Positions 44,102 through 54,153 of a stretch of DNA of 64,000 bases are shown here, piece after piece. Position numbers and translations under genes: made by a program. This DNA comes from Kuafuiihalomonas sp050331295 (GTDB lineage: Bacteria > Myxococcota > Kuafuiibacteriia > Kuafuiibacteriales > Kuafuiibacteriaceae), in contig JBHJGZ010000001.1 in assembly GCA_050331295.1 (NCBI GenBank), forward strand, positions 62,001 to 126,000, written 5' to 3'. A model generated the notes under the pieces. The model searched no databases. It was not told where the DNA came from and saw only the letters and a list, made by a program, of their open reading frames with translations. Each line of letters starts with the position of its first letter. The stretch's first letter is position 1.

Positions 44102-45436
44102 GTGAGGTGGACGCGTGCAGGCGTGTTGCTGGGCCTCGCGGCCCTCGCAACCGCGGCTCGAGCCGAGGAATCCGAGCCCTCACCTCCCGGGGTCGTCGAC
44201 GCGAAAGAGGAGATCGAAGGACCCAACCCGAATCGAGTCGAATTCGGTCTGCTCCCCGCCATCAATTTCAACAGCGACCTGGGCGTGGGTGTTGGCGCCG
44301 TGGTCACGGTCGCGCGTTTCAGCGAGGGGCTCAATCCTTTCGACTGGCGGCTGAGCCTTCTCGTCTTCCTCAGTCTTCGCGATCAAGGAGACGGCATCGA
44401 GGTCTCTCAACAGAGCCACTCCATCCGGTTGGACAAGCCCGGCCTTTTCAGTGGTGCTCTCCGACTAGAGATGGGCCTCGGATACTTCGAACAGGGGAAC
44501 AACGGTTACTTCGGTCTTGGTTCTCGAGCACCCGGAGCTCCAAACGCTGCGGAAGCCGAAGCGACTCAGGTCCGCCGAGTCTTTCCAGAAGCCAGCATGA
44601 ATGCTCGGATTCGGTTGTGGTCGAAGCCGGTGCCGGTGGGGAAGCGTCGCCTGGAGCTTCTACTCGGCACCCGTCTCCGATATACCTCGTTCGAAACCTT
44701 CGACGGCAGTCGGTTTGCGCTCGACGAAGCACAGGCCCGCGAAGGGGGTACCATCTCCGACCTCTTTCGAGGCTTCGACGACCACTTTCTGTGGACCGTC
44801 GTTGCAGGCATCCTGTTCGACACTCGAGACCGAGAATTCGATAGCCGTCAGGGTGGTTTTCATGAACTCTCACTTCGCTTTTCGCCCGGCGTCGATCAGT
44901 CGCTCGAGTATCTGGGCGCTTCACTCATCACTCGCTGGTTCACGACGTTCGCGAGGGGTAGGGTGACATTCGCGTCGAGGACCGTGGTCGATGCCCTGTT
45001 CGGAGACGTGCCCATTTACGAGCTCAGCAGCTTTGGCGGACAGACTGCGGTGCAAGGGCCAGGAGGAGGTTCCAGCCTTCGCGGCGTTCCGCTCCAGCGA
45101 TTCTACGGAAAACTGAAGCTGATTCAGACCCTGGAGTTGCGAGGTCGTATCGCTCGATTCACCTTGGGAAGTCAGCGCTTCGTGTTGGGTGGCTTGATCT
45201 TTGCCGACGCTGGAAGAGTGTGGGGAGACTATCGAAACCGCACCATCGAGGTGCTTCAGCCCGACGGGAGCCTCCAGTTTCGCTCTTTGGATGGAGGACT
45301 CGGCGATTTCGAAGTCGGAGTCGGCGCGGGGTTGCGGCTCAAGTGGGGCGAGACTTTCGTGATTCGCGTCGACTTCGGTTATACGCCAACCTTGGACGCC
45401 ACGGGCGTCTACATCGACATTGGCGACACGTTCTAA
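44102..45436 (+). CDS. BamA/Omp85-type outer-membrane barrel protein
   Basis: 444-aa outer-membrane protein. A signal peptide (WTRAGVLLGLAALATAARA) is followed by a short region, then barrel strands: VEFGLLPAINFNSDLGVGVG, FLWTVVAGILFDTRDREFDS, GGFHELSLRFSPGVDQ and the Omp85-specific lid-loop motif GGGSSLRGVPLQRF (cf. G..S.RGY). No POTRA domains, so it is a TamA-barrel-only or surface-antigen D15-like protein. The start is GTG; a TTG nine codons upstream is possible. The 3' end overlaps the converging REC-HDOD gene by 4 nt. Transported substrate unknown. Confidence 0.82.
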   Translation: MRWTRAGVLLGLAALATAARAEESEPSPPGVVDAKEEIEGPNPNRVEFGLLPAINFNSDLGVGVGAVVTVARFSEGLNPFDWRLSLLVFLSLRDQGDGIEVSQQSHSIRLDKPGLFSGALRLEMGLGYFEQGNNGYFGLGSRAPGAPNAAEAEATQVRRVFPEASMNARIRLWSKPVPVGKRRLELLLGTRLRYTSFETFDGSRFALDEAQAREGGTISDLFRGFDDHFLWTVVAGILFDTRDREFDSRQGGFHELSLRFSPGVDQSLEYLGASLITRWFTTFARGRVTFASRTVVDALFGDVPIYELSSFGGQTAVQGPGGGSSLRGVPLQRFYGKLKLIQTLELRGRIARFTLGSQRFVLGGLIFADAGRVWGDYRNRTIEVLQPDGSLQFRSLDGGLGDFEVGVGAGLRLKWGETFVIRVDFGYTPTLDATGVYIDIGDTF

Positions 45437-46743
45437 CGGGCCCGGCCTTTCTCCCAGCTCAGATCTGGGTCGGGACGATGGAGAGCTGGACCGGGCCCAC
45501 CGGTCGACCTTTCCATGGTTCGGTGCGGACCGGCGGATGCGCGGTGCCGTCGAGTCGTCGCACTTTGTGCTTTCGACCCCAACGACCGGGTCGCCCGATG
45601 ATGGCTTCGAATCCAAGCCGTTCGCACCTGCCAATCCCGGAGCCTGTCCAGTGCGTTGATGCGATTGAGATAGTCCAGATCCAGCCCTCGAGCGTTGCGC
45701 TTCGATAAGCAGTCGGCCACGTGAACGTAGGTCGTCAAACACGCCTGTTCGTGCGAGAGAGCGCTCGGATCGTGGTGATGAACCAAAGCGTCGATCATCG
45801 ACTGAGGCAGGCCCCACAGTCCGAGGAGGTAGGCGCCGGCCTCGGCGTGGGTGAGACCCAATACACTGGATTCGGCGGTTTGGATCGGGATGTCATCGGT
45901 GATCGCCCGCTCGTAGCATCGGGGCAAGATGGAGGGGGCCGCCACCGCGAGGACGAAGTGCCCCACATCGTGCATCAGTCCAGCCAGGAAGGCATCCGCT
46001 TCCAGGTCCGCGGGTGCGACGGCCTGAGCCATCTGCGCCACCACTACCGCATGATGATCGAGCGAGCTCGTATCGATGCCGAACTCTCGAAAACTGTCTT
46101 GGACCTCGAAGGCCAGGACCCAGTCTCGCACCTTGGTGGTTCCGAGTTGTGCCACGGCTTGCTGGAGACTCCGAAGCTCAGTCTCATGAGACGAATGCCG
46201 CGCCGCCTCGACCACTCGCTCGGCGATCCTCCGGTCTCGACTCACGATGGAAGCGACGTCCTGGAGCGTGAACTTCGGTAGGGCAAGCAGCTCCATCAGC
46301 TGAAAATAGAGCTGAGGACGAGCCGGGAGGTCATCCAGTCCCCCGAAGGCCTTTCTCCATCGCTTGCCGCCGACAATCTCGTTCAACGCGCAGGACCTGT
46401 ACAAGACGTCTCGCACCACACTTGCCTCGAATGGCTTACTGAGGAACTGGTGCGCGACGGACATCATGCTCAGGGCCTGCTCCAGCTCGGAGCGTTCTGC
46501 CAAAATCATCCTGATCGTCGCCGGGTACCGAGCCTTGACGTGGCGAAGCAGCTCGTCACCCGTCATCTTCGGGAGCCGCATGTCGGTCACCACGACGTCA
46601 CAGCTCCTTTCAGCCAAAATCGACAAGGCCTGGATTCCGGAGGATGCTACCGCGGTTTCCCATTCATGTATGTGTGGCCGCATCCGATCCCGAATCATCT
46701 CGAGGACACGAGGGTCATCATCAACGAAGAGTACGCGACGCAT
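45433..46743 (-). CDS. Response regulator with HDOD domain
   Basis: 436-aa protein. Residues 1-120 are a CheY-like receiver with acidic pocket D8-D10, phospho-acceptor D54 (VVVTDMRLP) and K103 (FLSKPF). Residues about 140-340 are an HDOD domain (LPKFTLQDVASIVSRDRRIA, ADAFLAGLMHDVGHFVLAVA, LTHAEAGAYLLGLWGLPQSM, ALVHHHDPS), of the HD-related type used in signalling. The last ~70 residues are Arg/Ser-rich and low in predicted structure, possibly a frame extension. No partner histidine kinase is adjacent. HDOD proteins with REC are common in myxobacteria. Confidence 0.88.
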   Translation of the reverse strand: MRRVLFVDDDPRVLEMIRDRMRPHIHEWETAVASSGIQALSILAERSCDVVVTDMRLPKMTGDELLRHVKARYPATIRMILAERSELEQALSMMSVAHQFLSKPFEASVVRDVLYRSCALNEIVGGKRWRKAFGGLDDLPARPQLYFQLMELLALPKFTLQDVASIVSRDRRIAERVVEAARHSSHETELRSLQQAVAQLGTTKVRDWVLAFEVQDSFREFGIDTSSLDHHAVVVAQMAQAVAPADLEADAFLAGLMHDVGHFVLAVAAPSILPRCYERAITDDIPIQTAESSVLGLTHAEAGAYLLGLWGLPQSMIDALVHHHDPSALSHEQACLTTYVHVADCLSKRNARGLDLDYLNRINALDRLRDWQVRTAWIRSHHRATRSLGSKAQSATTRRHRASAGPHRTMERSTGGPGPALHRPDPDLSWEKGRAR

Positions 46744-47440
46744 TGTTCAACCTCCACGACAAGAAAATATTGAATGTATGACTATCTCCGATGGTGTTCT
46801 GGCGCACGGCGAGCTCGGGGCGACGGCTGCCCGCTTCACGGATTGCCTTTCGCTGTCGTGTTCGGGCCGAGGGATCGGAAGTGGTCGGTACCCGATTGAA
46901 CACTTCGGCGAATTCTTGCTTTCGGAGCGCAATGACCGACGAATGGAAGCGCGACCGGCCATCACGGCGCAGATCGATAGGGCCGATTCGGGTCTCCTCT
47001 CGAGCGTTTGGAGCCGACCGAATGGTGTTGCTCGGCACAGTCGTGGGCCGGAAAGAACGACTGGAATCAACGTCAGGAGTTTCATCTCGGGCGAATTGGG
47101 TGCATCTGCTGCGGGACGCTTTCAGATCTATCGTCAAGGGGCTCCTTTCGTTGAGGTGGCAGCGAGAGATGAGTGAGCTTCAGCTCAATCGGAGTCACCC
47201 GAAGAAATGAAGTCATCGGAACTCGTGGGCCCGCCCACATTGCCCGAGATGGACAGCTGGTCATCTCAAAAGAAACGGCGGGCGTTGGCCGACCCAGCGA
47301 CATGATGGTGTGCAGACCCGAAGCGGTCCAGATCACAAGCCGCAGAAGGTTCGCATGTGAGAGGGACGGCATCGGACTGCCTCTTCCGAAGTCAGGCCGT
47401 GCGGACGAAGCGGCACGTCGCGCCATGGTAAGCGAAACCG
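46744..47440. other. Long gap, nothing identified
   Basis: About 700 nt between divergent genes. All readings are short, Arg/Ser-rich and without family features. No hairpin, tRNA or repeat was recognised. An unidentified RNA or a degraded gene cannot be excluded. Confidence 0.4.
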
Positions 47441-48157
47441 ATGACGATGGCCGTTGACTTGTGTTCGTGGCGCGCCCGTCGCTTCGGTGTCAGACGGTGG
47501 CTCGTGGTCGCGCCCTGGCTCGTCCTGCTGGCAGCCGCCAGCTGTGCGGCCCCGGACCCGCCGGAACCACCTGCACCCTTGGTTCCAAAGGGGTTCGACC
47601 GAAACACGCGAGCGTGCCTTCGGCTTTCGAGCACGCCCCCGCCGAATTATGTCTCCGATTCCGGTCAACCCATCATTCAGGTGAAGGGCGCTTCGTGCGG
47701 TTCCGAGGAGAGGATGCTCATCATCCGAGTACTCCCCGAGCTCCGTCGCGTGCCTCCGCAACTCGCCGATGGAGACATGGTCTTTCTCCGGGCGGAGGCT
47801 TCGGGTCGTTTTTGGTCCATTGGGCAGAACGAACCCGCCGCGGCATCGAACCAAAGTTCCGTCGTGACCCTCGTGGACACGGTCCGAGCCGCCCACAGGT
47901 TCGTCATTGAGCGCATCGCGCCGCCACCCAACCGAGTCGACCGACGCATCGCCGAAGGTACCCTGGTCCGGCTGCTGGAACCCAACCCTTCAAACCTCGA
48001 AGACCTGGGCGCGGGACCGTCCCGAGCGACGGTGAAGTTCCGAGTGGACGCGCCTTCACGGGCCCTGATCCTCGATCGAGGTCGGCAGAATCCGGACAGC
48101 GCGGAGTTCTATCTCGAACTCGTGGAAGACGGGCCCGACCTTTCATCCCTCGATTGA
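47441..48157 (+). CDS. Hypothetical lipoprotein
   Basis: 238-aa putative lipoprotein: n-region RARRFGVRR, hydrophobic WLVVAPWLVLLAAASC with a lipobox LAAASC. The remaining part has a proline-rich linker (APDPPEPPAPLVPKGF), two Cys (ACLRL, GASCGSEER) and a beta-rich region (MLIIRVLPELRRVPP, ATVKFRVDAPSRALILDRGR). No family recognised. The next gene starts about 110 nt downstream in the same direction. Confidence 0.65.
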   Translation: MTMAVDLCSWRARRFGVRRWLVVAPWLVLLAAASCAAPDPPEPPAPLVPKGFDRNTRACLRLSSTPPPNYVSDSGQPIIQVKGASCGSEERMLIIRVLPELRRVPPQLADGDMVFLRAEASGRFWSIGQNEPAAASNQSSVVTLVDTVRAAHRFVIERIAPPPNRVDRRIAEGTLVRLLEPNPSNLEDLGAGPSRATVKFRVDAPSRALILDRGRQNPDSAEFYLELVEDGPDLSSLD

Positions 48158-48264
48158 AGGATCGAGGACCTGGACGGGTTGACGGATCTCGCGGCCTGTC
48201 GCCGCCCGCACTGCCCGCTTCGGGCATTGCCTTCGACCCAGCTGGCGCGTTTGAGATCCGGGCC

Positions 48265-49395
48265 ATGAGGGGTTGCGGTCTGGGCATGTCAGGGGCACTC
48301 GTACTCCTCTTCGGGTGTCTCGAACGAGACCACGCTGAGCGGGGGCCTCCCGTGGGCATGCAGCGCCTCGAGTTGAGGGACCCAGGGCGTGCCGCGTACT
48401 TTGGAGACGGCCATCGTCCCATGGTGACGTCGATTTGGTATCCCGCGGCTGCAGATGCCTCCATGGAAATGGTGGAGATACCTCCCGATGAGCCCATCTT
48501 CTCGGGAGGCCCCGCGGCTCGTGACGCGGCGCTGGCTTCGGAAGGTCCCTTTCCGCTGGTCATGATGTCCCACGGAACCGGTGGCTCCGGTTTGCAGATG
48601 ATGTGGCTGGGGCGGCGACTGGCCGAACGCGGCTTCGTCGCGGTGGCCGTCGACCACCATGGGAACACGGCGGCGGAGCCTCGCTTCGATGCCCGGGGCT
48701 TTCGAATGGTCTGGGAGCGAGCCCGCGACATCAGTCGGGTGCTCGACCAGTTGCTGGAAGACGACGTTTGGGGCCATCGGATCGACCGTCGGCGGGTATC
48801 GGCAGTAGGTTTCTCGCTGGGCGGGCACACCGTCACCGCGCTGGCCGGAGGCATCACTGACCTCGACCGATTTCAGGCCTTTTGTGCCGGTCCGGAGCGC
48901 GATGCGGTGTGTGAGCCCCAGCCGGAGTATCCGGAGGCCGCGGCGGACCTGGAAGCGATGCTCGAGGCAAATCCAGCCCTCGGGGAGAGGCGTTCGGAGC
49001 ATCGGGACAGCTTTCGTGATCCTCGCATCACGCGTTTCGTGGCGCTGGCGCCAGCGCTGGCTCAGATGTTCACGGACGAGAGCCTTGCATCGATCCGAAG
49101 CCCCTTCCTCATCATCGCGGGGGACGCCGACGCATCGGTCCCGATTCCGACAAACGCCCGGCGGCTCGGCGACTCCATCCCTTTGGCGCGCCTGATCGTT
49201 TTTTCCGATGTCGGCCACTACACGTTCCTGAATCCGTGCAACCGGTGGGGACGATGGTTCATCCCGGTCTGCCGAGACCGGACCGGAGTCCATCGTCCAG
49301 AAGTTCACGCCCGAGTGGGCCGACTCGTCGTTGAACATCTGACGACGTTCTCGTCGTCCGTCTCCGAGATCGACGGTCCAGATTCCAAGAAATAG
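48265..49395 (+). CDS. Alpha/beta hydrolase lipoprotein (PAF-acetylhydrolase/dienelactone-hydrolase-like)
   Basis: 376-aa exported hydrolase. A short hydrophobic start with a lipobox (LVLLFGC) suggests a lipoprotein. The fold begins MVTSIWYPA and includes VMMSHGTGGSG (oxyanion region), FVAVAVDHHGNT, the nucleophile elbow GFSLGGHT, the acid strand PFLIIAGDADASVP and the His in VGHYTFLNPC. This is the layout of PAF-acetylhydrolase-like predicted dienelactone hydrolases. Substrate unknown. Start chosen at the Met before the signal; upstream codons are Pro/Gly-rich. Confidence 0.8.
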   Translation: MRGCGLGMSGALVLLFGCLERDHAERGPPVGMQRLELRDPGRAAYFGDGHRPMVTSIWYPAAADASMEMVEIPPDEPIFSGGPAARDAALASEGPFPLVMMSHGTGGSGLQMMWLGRRLAERGFVAVAVDHHGNTAAEPRFDARGFRMVWERARDISRVLDQLLEDDVWGHRIDRRRVSAVGFSLGGHTVTALAGGITDLDRFQAFCAGPERDAVCEPQPEYPEAAADLEAMLEANPALGERRSEHRDSFRDPRITRFVALAPALAQMFTDESLASIRSPFLIIAGDADASVPIPTNARRLGDSIPLARLIVFSDVGHYTFLNPCNRWGRWFIPVCRDRTGVHRPEVHARVGRLVVEHLTTFSSSVSEIDGPDSKK

Positions 49396-49613
49396 CTCAT
49401 CGAGGGGTCAACGTCGGTGTGCCGTCGGGAAGTGAGTGCGGAGCGAGTTGGAAGAGTTCGCTCGACGGAGTGCTCGAATCTTCGCGCTCTGCGATGGCAG
49501 GCAACGGCTCTTGGAGATGCTTCCGCGTATCATTGGGCATTGAGAATGCTTCGATGACTTTGGGAGTGCAGTTGTCGCGGGGCTTTGGCATAGCAGGTTT
49601 CGAGGAAAGCAAG

Positions 49614-50789
49614 ATGGATGTCGTTGAAACCTTCGAGTCCCTGCTGGATCGCGTTCAGTCGAACGTTCCCGAGGTACTCCTGCAGGAAGTCTGGGGCAAC
49701 TCGCTCTTGCGGATCTCGGCCGCCGCCGTGTTCGCCGTTCTTCTGGCATTCGGGAGCGTGTTGATTGTCCGGCTGGTTCAGTCGAGGATACGGAAACTGA
49801 GCCGAGGCACCCAAACGCAGTGGGACGACCGGCTCGCCAACATTCTGGACGCGACGAGCTCGTTCTTGGTGTTCCTGGCGTCCTTCTTGGTGGGGGCCTT
49901 GCTCCTCGCCCTACCGAAAGACAGTCGCGACACCATCGGTAGCATCATCTTCCTCATTTTGGTGCTGCAGGCTGGCCTCTACTTTCGCCGCGCGTTGGCG
50001 GAGACTCTCCTGTTCTGGTCGAGCGGGCCCAAAGCCCCGTCTCGCACGATGGTCAGCGCGGCCCGTTTCCTCGGCAACCTCGTCATTTGGTCTCTTCTCT
50101 TGTTCGTGGCCATGTCGACGTTTGGCATCGAGATCAGCGCGCTCCTGGCTGGTCTCGGTATCGGCGGTGTGGCCGCAGCCCTCGCGGTTCAGAATCTCCT
50201 GGGCGACCTGTTCGCTGCCGTCTCGCTGTACACCGACCGGCCATTCGACGTGGGAGACTTCATCATCATCGGCGATGATCTGGGTACCGTGACCCATATC
50301 GGCTGGCGGACCACGCGCCTGGCGTCGCTCGGAGGACAGGAGTTGACGGTTCCCAATTCGGACCTCGCGACCTCCAGAATCAACAACTATACCCGCATGA
50401 AAGAGCGCCGGGTCGTCTTCGACGTGGGCGTCGTCTACTCCACGCCGCTGGAGAAATTGCAGAAGATTCCGACCGCCATCCGCGAGGCGGTGGAAGAGGC
50501 AGACAACACGCGATTCGATCGTTCACACATCAAGGCTTTCGGCCCGTCTTCGTACGACTTCGAGACGGTCTACTACGTCGAATCCCGTGATTATAACGTC
50601 CACATGGATGCCCTTCAGCAGGTCCTCTTCGGCGTCATCGCCCGCTTCAAGGCCATGGAGGTCGACTTCGCCTTTCCGAGCAGGAGCCTTTACCTCGAAA
50701 GTGTGGGTCCTCTCGAGGGGTCCAAGGCCCTGTTCGGCGTCAACGGCTCCGGTCAGCCGGCGACTTTATCTGCGGCGGACGGGGCGTGA
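49614..50789 (+). CDS. Small-conductance mechanosensitive channel (MscS family)
   Basis: 391-aa channel that releases solutes on hypo-osmotic shock. N-terminal helices (about 30-170) precede the pore helix ISALLAGLGIGGVAAALAVQ with NLLGDLFAAVSLYTDRPFDV, the MscS signature (Gly/Ala-packed TM3). The beta domain follows (GDFIIIGDDLGTVTHIGWRT, GQELTVPNSDLATSRINNYT) and the cytosolic cage ends near ESVGPLEGS. Inner membrane, heptameric by family. Start placed at the Met after GAGGAAAGC. The flanking regions give no functional link. Confidence 0.9.
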   Translation: MDVVETFESLLDRVQSNVPEVLLQEVWGNSLLRISAAAVFAVLLAFGSVLIVRLVQSRIRKLSRGTQTQWDDRLANILDATSSFLVFLASFLVGALLLALPKDSRDTIGSIIFLILVLQAGLYFRRALAETLLFWSSGPKAPSRTMVSAARFLGNLVIWSLLLFVAMSTFGIEISALLAGLGIGGVAAALAVQNLLGDLFAAVSLYTDRPFDVGDFIIIGDDLGTVTHIGWRTTRLASLGGQELTVPNSDLATSRINNYTRMKERRVVFDVGVVYSTPLEKLQKIPTAIREAVEEADNTRFDRSHIKAFGPSSYDFETVYYVESRDYNVHMDALQQVLFGVIARFKAMEVDFAFPSRSLYLESVGPLEGSKALFGVNGSGQPATLSAADGA

Positions 50790-51689
50790 ACCCACCGGCC
50801 GGCGCAGAACGCGCGCCGGCCGTCGTGGGCCCGGGTGGCTGGATTCACCGAGACGGCTGCTCCAGTCCATCGATCTTCGGATTCAGGTCCTCCGCGGACG
50901 ACGGATTCGCGAAGTTCGAGGTGATGACTCATGTGGCTCAAAAGGCTTCTGTCAGCGTGTAAAGGCTTTGGGTGGGTTCGCGTCTCGGGGCCTCGTCGCT
51001 TCGCTTTCTCTGCGAGAAAGCGCGCACTCTCGGAACGCTCGTACGGAACGACGCGTCCTCTTTCGCAATCCGTCTTCGGCGCTCGGTCGCGGGAGAGATG
51101 GATCGCTTCGTTTTGTGCCGGATGCCGAACATTTGTGGGTGACGCACGCCCGAGAAGGAGTGCAGGATCTCCGCATGCAGAACTCGGATTCGCGGCGGTT
51201 TGGGACGGTGGATGCGCAACTCCTCCCCAAGGCTTCGGGATCGTGGGACGGGTTCAAGATGAGTCTTCGGGAAGCTCTCGAAGTGTATCACCGCCTCGAT
51301 GCCTCTTCGCTTCGGGAGGACGGACTGCTCGGCTCGTCGCAGGAGGGCTCGGCCGGCTTCACCGCCACTGAGCTGCATTTGCTGGAAGCCATGGCGGCGC
51401 ACTCCAGATCATCTGCCGTCGCCGGCGCGTTCACGGCGCGGGTCTTCAAGGCCAGGCGCTCCCGAGACTCCCGCTCATGAGGTCTTGGATGCGTGGCACC
51501 GGGGTTCGGTGCGCATAGGCCTCGGGATCCATTCCGCGACCCGACCCGCCTCCGAAAAGTTCGCCGGCCCCGTCTTGGGACGGTCTTGAGACTCCGCTTT
51601 GGCGCAGTCGATGCGGTCGATCGGACGGAAGCCTTTCGACCCCCGAAGAGGGCTGTCACGCTTCATACATTGGGCATAGGCTCCTTCGC
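50790..51689. other. 900-nt stretch with only doubtful readings
   Basis: A plus-strand frame open to 51480 contains VPDAEHLWVTHAREGVQDLR and SLREALEVYHRLDASSLRED, ending TELHLLEAMAAHSRSSAVAG, which could be part of a real acidic/helical protein; an ATG at 50931 with GAGGTGA upstream is in another frame. A frameshifted or 5'-degenerate gene is possible. A minus-strand reading of similar length is Arg-rich. Nothing is called. Confidence 0.35.
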
Positions 51690-52577
51690 ATGAAGCCGCA
51701 TCAGACCCTGGTCCTGGGCCTCGACTTCGGCGAAGCCTCCCTTCTCGGTCTTCGAGCCACCACGGACCTCTGTCAGCGTTTGGACGTCCAACGCCTGTAC
51801 ATCGTGCATGGTGCCGGGACGCCCGGGTTTGCCGACACGGTTACGGGGTCCCACGCCAAGCTGCTCGCCGCGGCCGAGGATCAGATGGCGCGCCTCGACC
51901 TATCCGAACTCGAAGGCATCGAGATCCATCGAGTGGTCCGTTCGGGTCCCCCCGCCCAAGTGGTGGTCGAAGTCGCGGAGCAGGCGCGGGCCGACTTCAT
52001 CGTTCTGTCCAGCCACCGCTATGGTTGGATTCGACGCGCCGTCTTTGGCAGCGTCACCAGCTCGATCCTCCGGACGGCAGAGATCCCGGTTCTGGTCTTG
52101 GGGCCATATCGAGACCTTCGCTTTCCATTGAAGCGTGTGACCGCCGCGATCGACCTCTCGTTGTCGTCGCAAGCGGTGTTGGCGTCGGCGGTTCGTTTTG
52201 CGCAAACCCATGGTGCAAAGACCCGCGTCGTCACGGTGGCGGCGGACCCGATCCTGGACTACGATGAGGCGAGTGGTCCGCTCCGTGCGGACGAGAATGT
52301 TCGCCAAGCCTTGCGTGAAGCCTTGGAGGGGGAGCTGGCCAAGTTGTGCGAAGCCCACGGCGGAGCCGTCTCGGAGCAAGCGGTGCTGGAGGGAGGCGCT
52401 CCGACGGACACGCTTCTGAAGGATGTGACCTCCTATCCGGCTTCGCTCCTGGTGCTGGGGACCAGCGGGCACAATACTTGGGAGCGGTTCGCGCTGGGCT
52501 CCACGGCCGACCGTCTGGCCGCTGAGGCCCCCATTCCGGTCTTGGTGATCCCGGTCGGAGCGCCCCCGGTCGAGTAG
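51690..52577 (+). CDS. Tandem universal stress protein (UspA x2)
   Basis: 295-aa protein with two Usp domains. Domain 1 (4-140) begins TLVLGLDFGE and ends ADFIVLSSHRYGWIRRAVFG, SVTSSILRTAEIPVLVLGPY. Domain 2 (145-290) begins VTAAIDLSLSSQAVLASAVR and ends SLLVLGTSGHNTWERFALGS, TADRLAAEAPIPVLVIP. The G-2x-G-9x-S/T nucleotide-binding pattern is GTSGHN..RFALGST in domain 2 and partly kept in domain 1 (SSHRYG...FGSVTS), so domain 2 is more likely to bind ATP. Cytosolic. Stress regulation expected from family. Confidence 0.9.
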   Translation: MKPHQTLVLGLDFGEASLLGLRATTDLCQRLDVQRLYIVHGAGTPGFADTVTGSHAKLLAAAEDQMARLDLSELEGIEIHRVVRSGPPAQVVVEVAEQARADFIVLSSHRYGWIRRAVFGSVTSSILRTAEIPVLVLGPYRDLRFPLKRVTAAIDLSLSSQAVLASAVRFAQTHGAKTRVVTVAADPILDYDEASGPLRADENVRQALREALEGELAKLCEAHGGAVSEQAVLEGGAPTDTLLKDVTSYPASLLVLGTSGHNTWERFALGSTADRLAAEAPIPVLVIPVGAPPVE

Positions 52578-52608
52578 CGAAGCGGAGAGGGTCCGGTGCC
52601 TGCGAAAG

Positions 52609-54048
52609 TCAGTCGTCATCCGCGACGAGGCGACCTTCGGTGCCGGCCGCCTCAGCCAACGTCCTGGCAACCTGAACCAGGCGCATGTCGCCTCCTCGAC
52701 GACCTACCAGCTGTACGCCGACCGGCAAGTTGTCTGTCGTGACCCCAGCCGGAAAGGCGACAGCCGGAAGCCCCAGAACCGCGACCGGACAGTTGTAGTA
52801 GGCATGAGCATCCGCGTAGGGAAACCGTCGGCCCTCGACGTGAATCGGCGAGCCGGTACGCTGGTGAAGGAACGCGGGGAAGGGCGCTACCGGCAACAAC
52901 CAACCGTCGGTCCCTTCGAGATTCGCTTCGAGGGCTTTGGCTTCCTCTTCTGCTTCGGAAAGCCATCCTTCGAGATCTTTCGACGAGCTCTGTGCGCCTC
53001 GTCGAAGCGCTGTCGTCACGATGCCGTGCCCGAGTCGACCTCGGAAGAAAGCGAGGGCATTGAGCCATGAAAAGCCCGGCAGGCGAGCTAGGGCAGGGAG
53101 AGTTGCACTCATGTCACAACCCTGAATGAAACCCCAAAGCCGGGTCAGTGCCTCCGGATCGAAGCTCGGAGGGTCGCGCAAGAGCGTTACCCCGGCCGCG
53201 GAGAGGCGTTCCTCGAATGCGGTCAGCGTGGCTCGAACAGTTGGGGTCGGTGCGAATGGTTCGACACCGAAACTGGCGCGGAGGCGTATGGTGGTGGGCG
53301 AGGGAAGGGATGGAGTTCGTTCGGTCGGTGAGAAGACCGAGAAGGCGAGAGAGAGGTCTGCTCCGGTCCGGGTCATGGGACCGGCACGAACCATGTGCCG
53401 GACCCGGTGAGAAGAGAACGGCACCTCGGCGTGGCCCTCGATGGGCACGACGCCGTCGGTCGGTCGGAGACCCCACACTCCGCAGAAGTGGCAGGGCACG
53501 CGGATGGACCCGGCGACGTCGCTTCCCAACTCGAGGGGGGAGAGCGACGCGGCGAGGGCCGCCGCCGCACCTCCAGAGCTTCCGCCTGCGGTTCGATTCT
53601 GATCGTACGGATTGTGGGTGCGGCCGAATCGGGGATGGTTCGACTGCCAGTCGTAGGCCGCGAAGGGTACGTTGGTCTTTCCGAGCAGGATCCCTCCCGC
53701 GTCGAGGAGCGCCTGCACGGCAGCCGCATTTCGAGGTGCGCGCGCTCCGTAGAGCGGCAGTCCTATGGTCGTCGGAAAGTCGCGGGTCGCAAAGGTATCC
53801 TTGGCGGTAAAAGGCAGCCCGTGGAGGGGTCCGCGGACCGTACCCTGGGCTCGCTCTTCGTCCGATGCGCGTGCTTGGCTCCGAGCGAGCGCAGCGTCCA
53901 AGGCAACCACCGCCCGAATCCGCGGATTGACCCGGTCCAGTCGATGGAGCATCGCGTCGACGACGGTGCTCGATGTCAGTTCGCCCGTTCGCATCAGCTC
54001 CACGAGGCGCGAGGCGGAAAAGAAGGGGATGGATTCCAGATCGGACAT
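52609..54048 (-). CDS. Amidase-signature family enzyme
   Basis: 479-aa amide hydrolase. The Ser-cisSer-Lys triad is Lys in PFTAKDTFA, the cis-Ser in TAGGSSGGAAAALAA and the nucleophile Ser in GSDVAGSIRVP. The C-terminal part (YYNCPVAVLGLPAVAFPAGV, LPVGVQLVGRRGGDMRLVQV) is typical for amidases. No GatB/GatC partner nearby and the sequence is not that of a GatA subunit, so it is a stand-alone amidase. Start chosen at the Met with GAGGAGGAG about 9 nt upstream; earlier Mets exist. Substrate unknown. Confidence 0.88.
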   Translation of the reverse strand: MSDLESIPFFSASRLVELMRTGELTSSTVVDAMLHRLDRVNPRIRAVVALDAALARSQARASDEERAQGTVRGPLHGLPFTAKDTFATRDFPTTIGLPLYGARAPRNAAAVQALLDAGGILLGKTNVPFAAYDWQSNHPRFGRTHNPYDQNRTAGGSSGGAAAALAASLSPLELGSDVAGSIRVPCHFCGVWGLRPTDGVVPIEGHAEVPFSSHRVRHMVRAGPMTRTGADLSLAFSVFSPTERTPSLPSPTTIRLRASFGVEPFAPTPTVRATLTAFEERLSAAGVTLLRDPPSFDPEALTRLWGFIQGCDMSATLPALARLPGFSWLNALAFFRGRLGHGIVTTALRRGAQSSSKDLEGWLSEAEEEAKALEANLEGTDGWLLPVAPFPAFLHQRTGSPIHVEGRRFPYADAHAYYNCPVAVLGLPAVAFPAGVTTDNLPVGVQLVGRRGGDMRLVQVARTLAEAAGTEGRLVADDD

Positions 54049-54153
54049 GGACATGGGCTCCTCCTCAGAAGACACGGATGGTCAAGTCGGCCTCGAATCT
54101 GCTGAAAAGGGGGCTGCGCTGCCGTTCCGGCATCGGTACATTGATCGACGATC

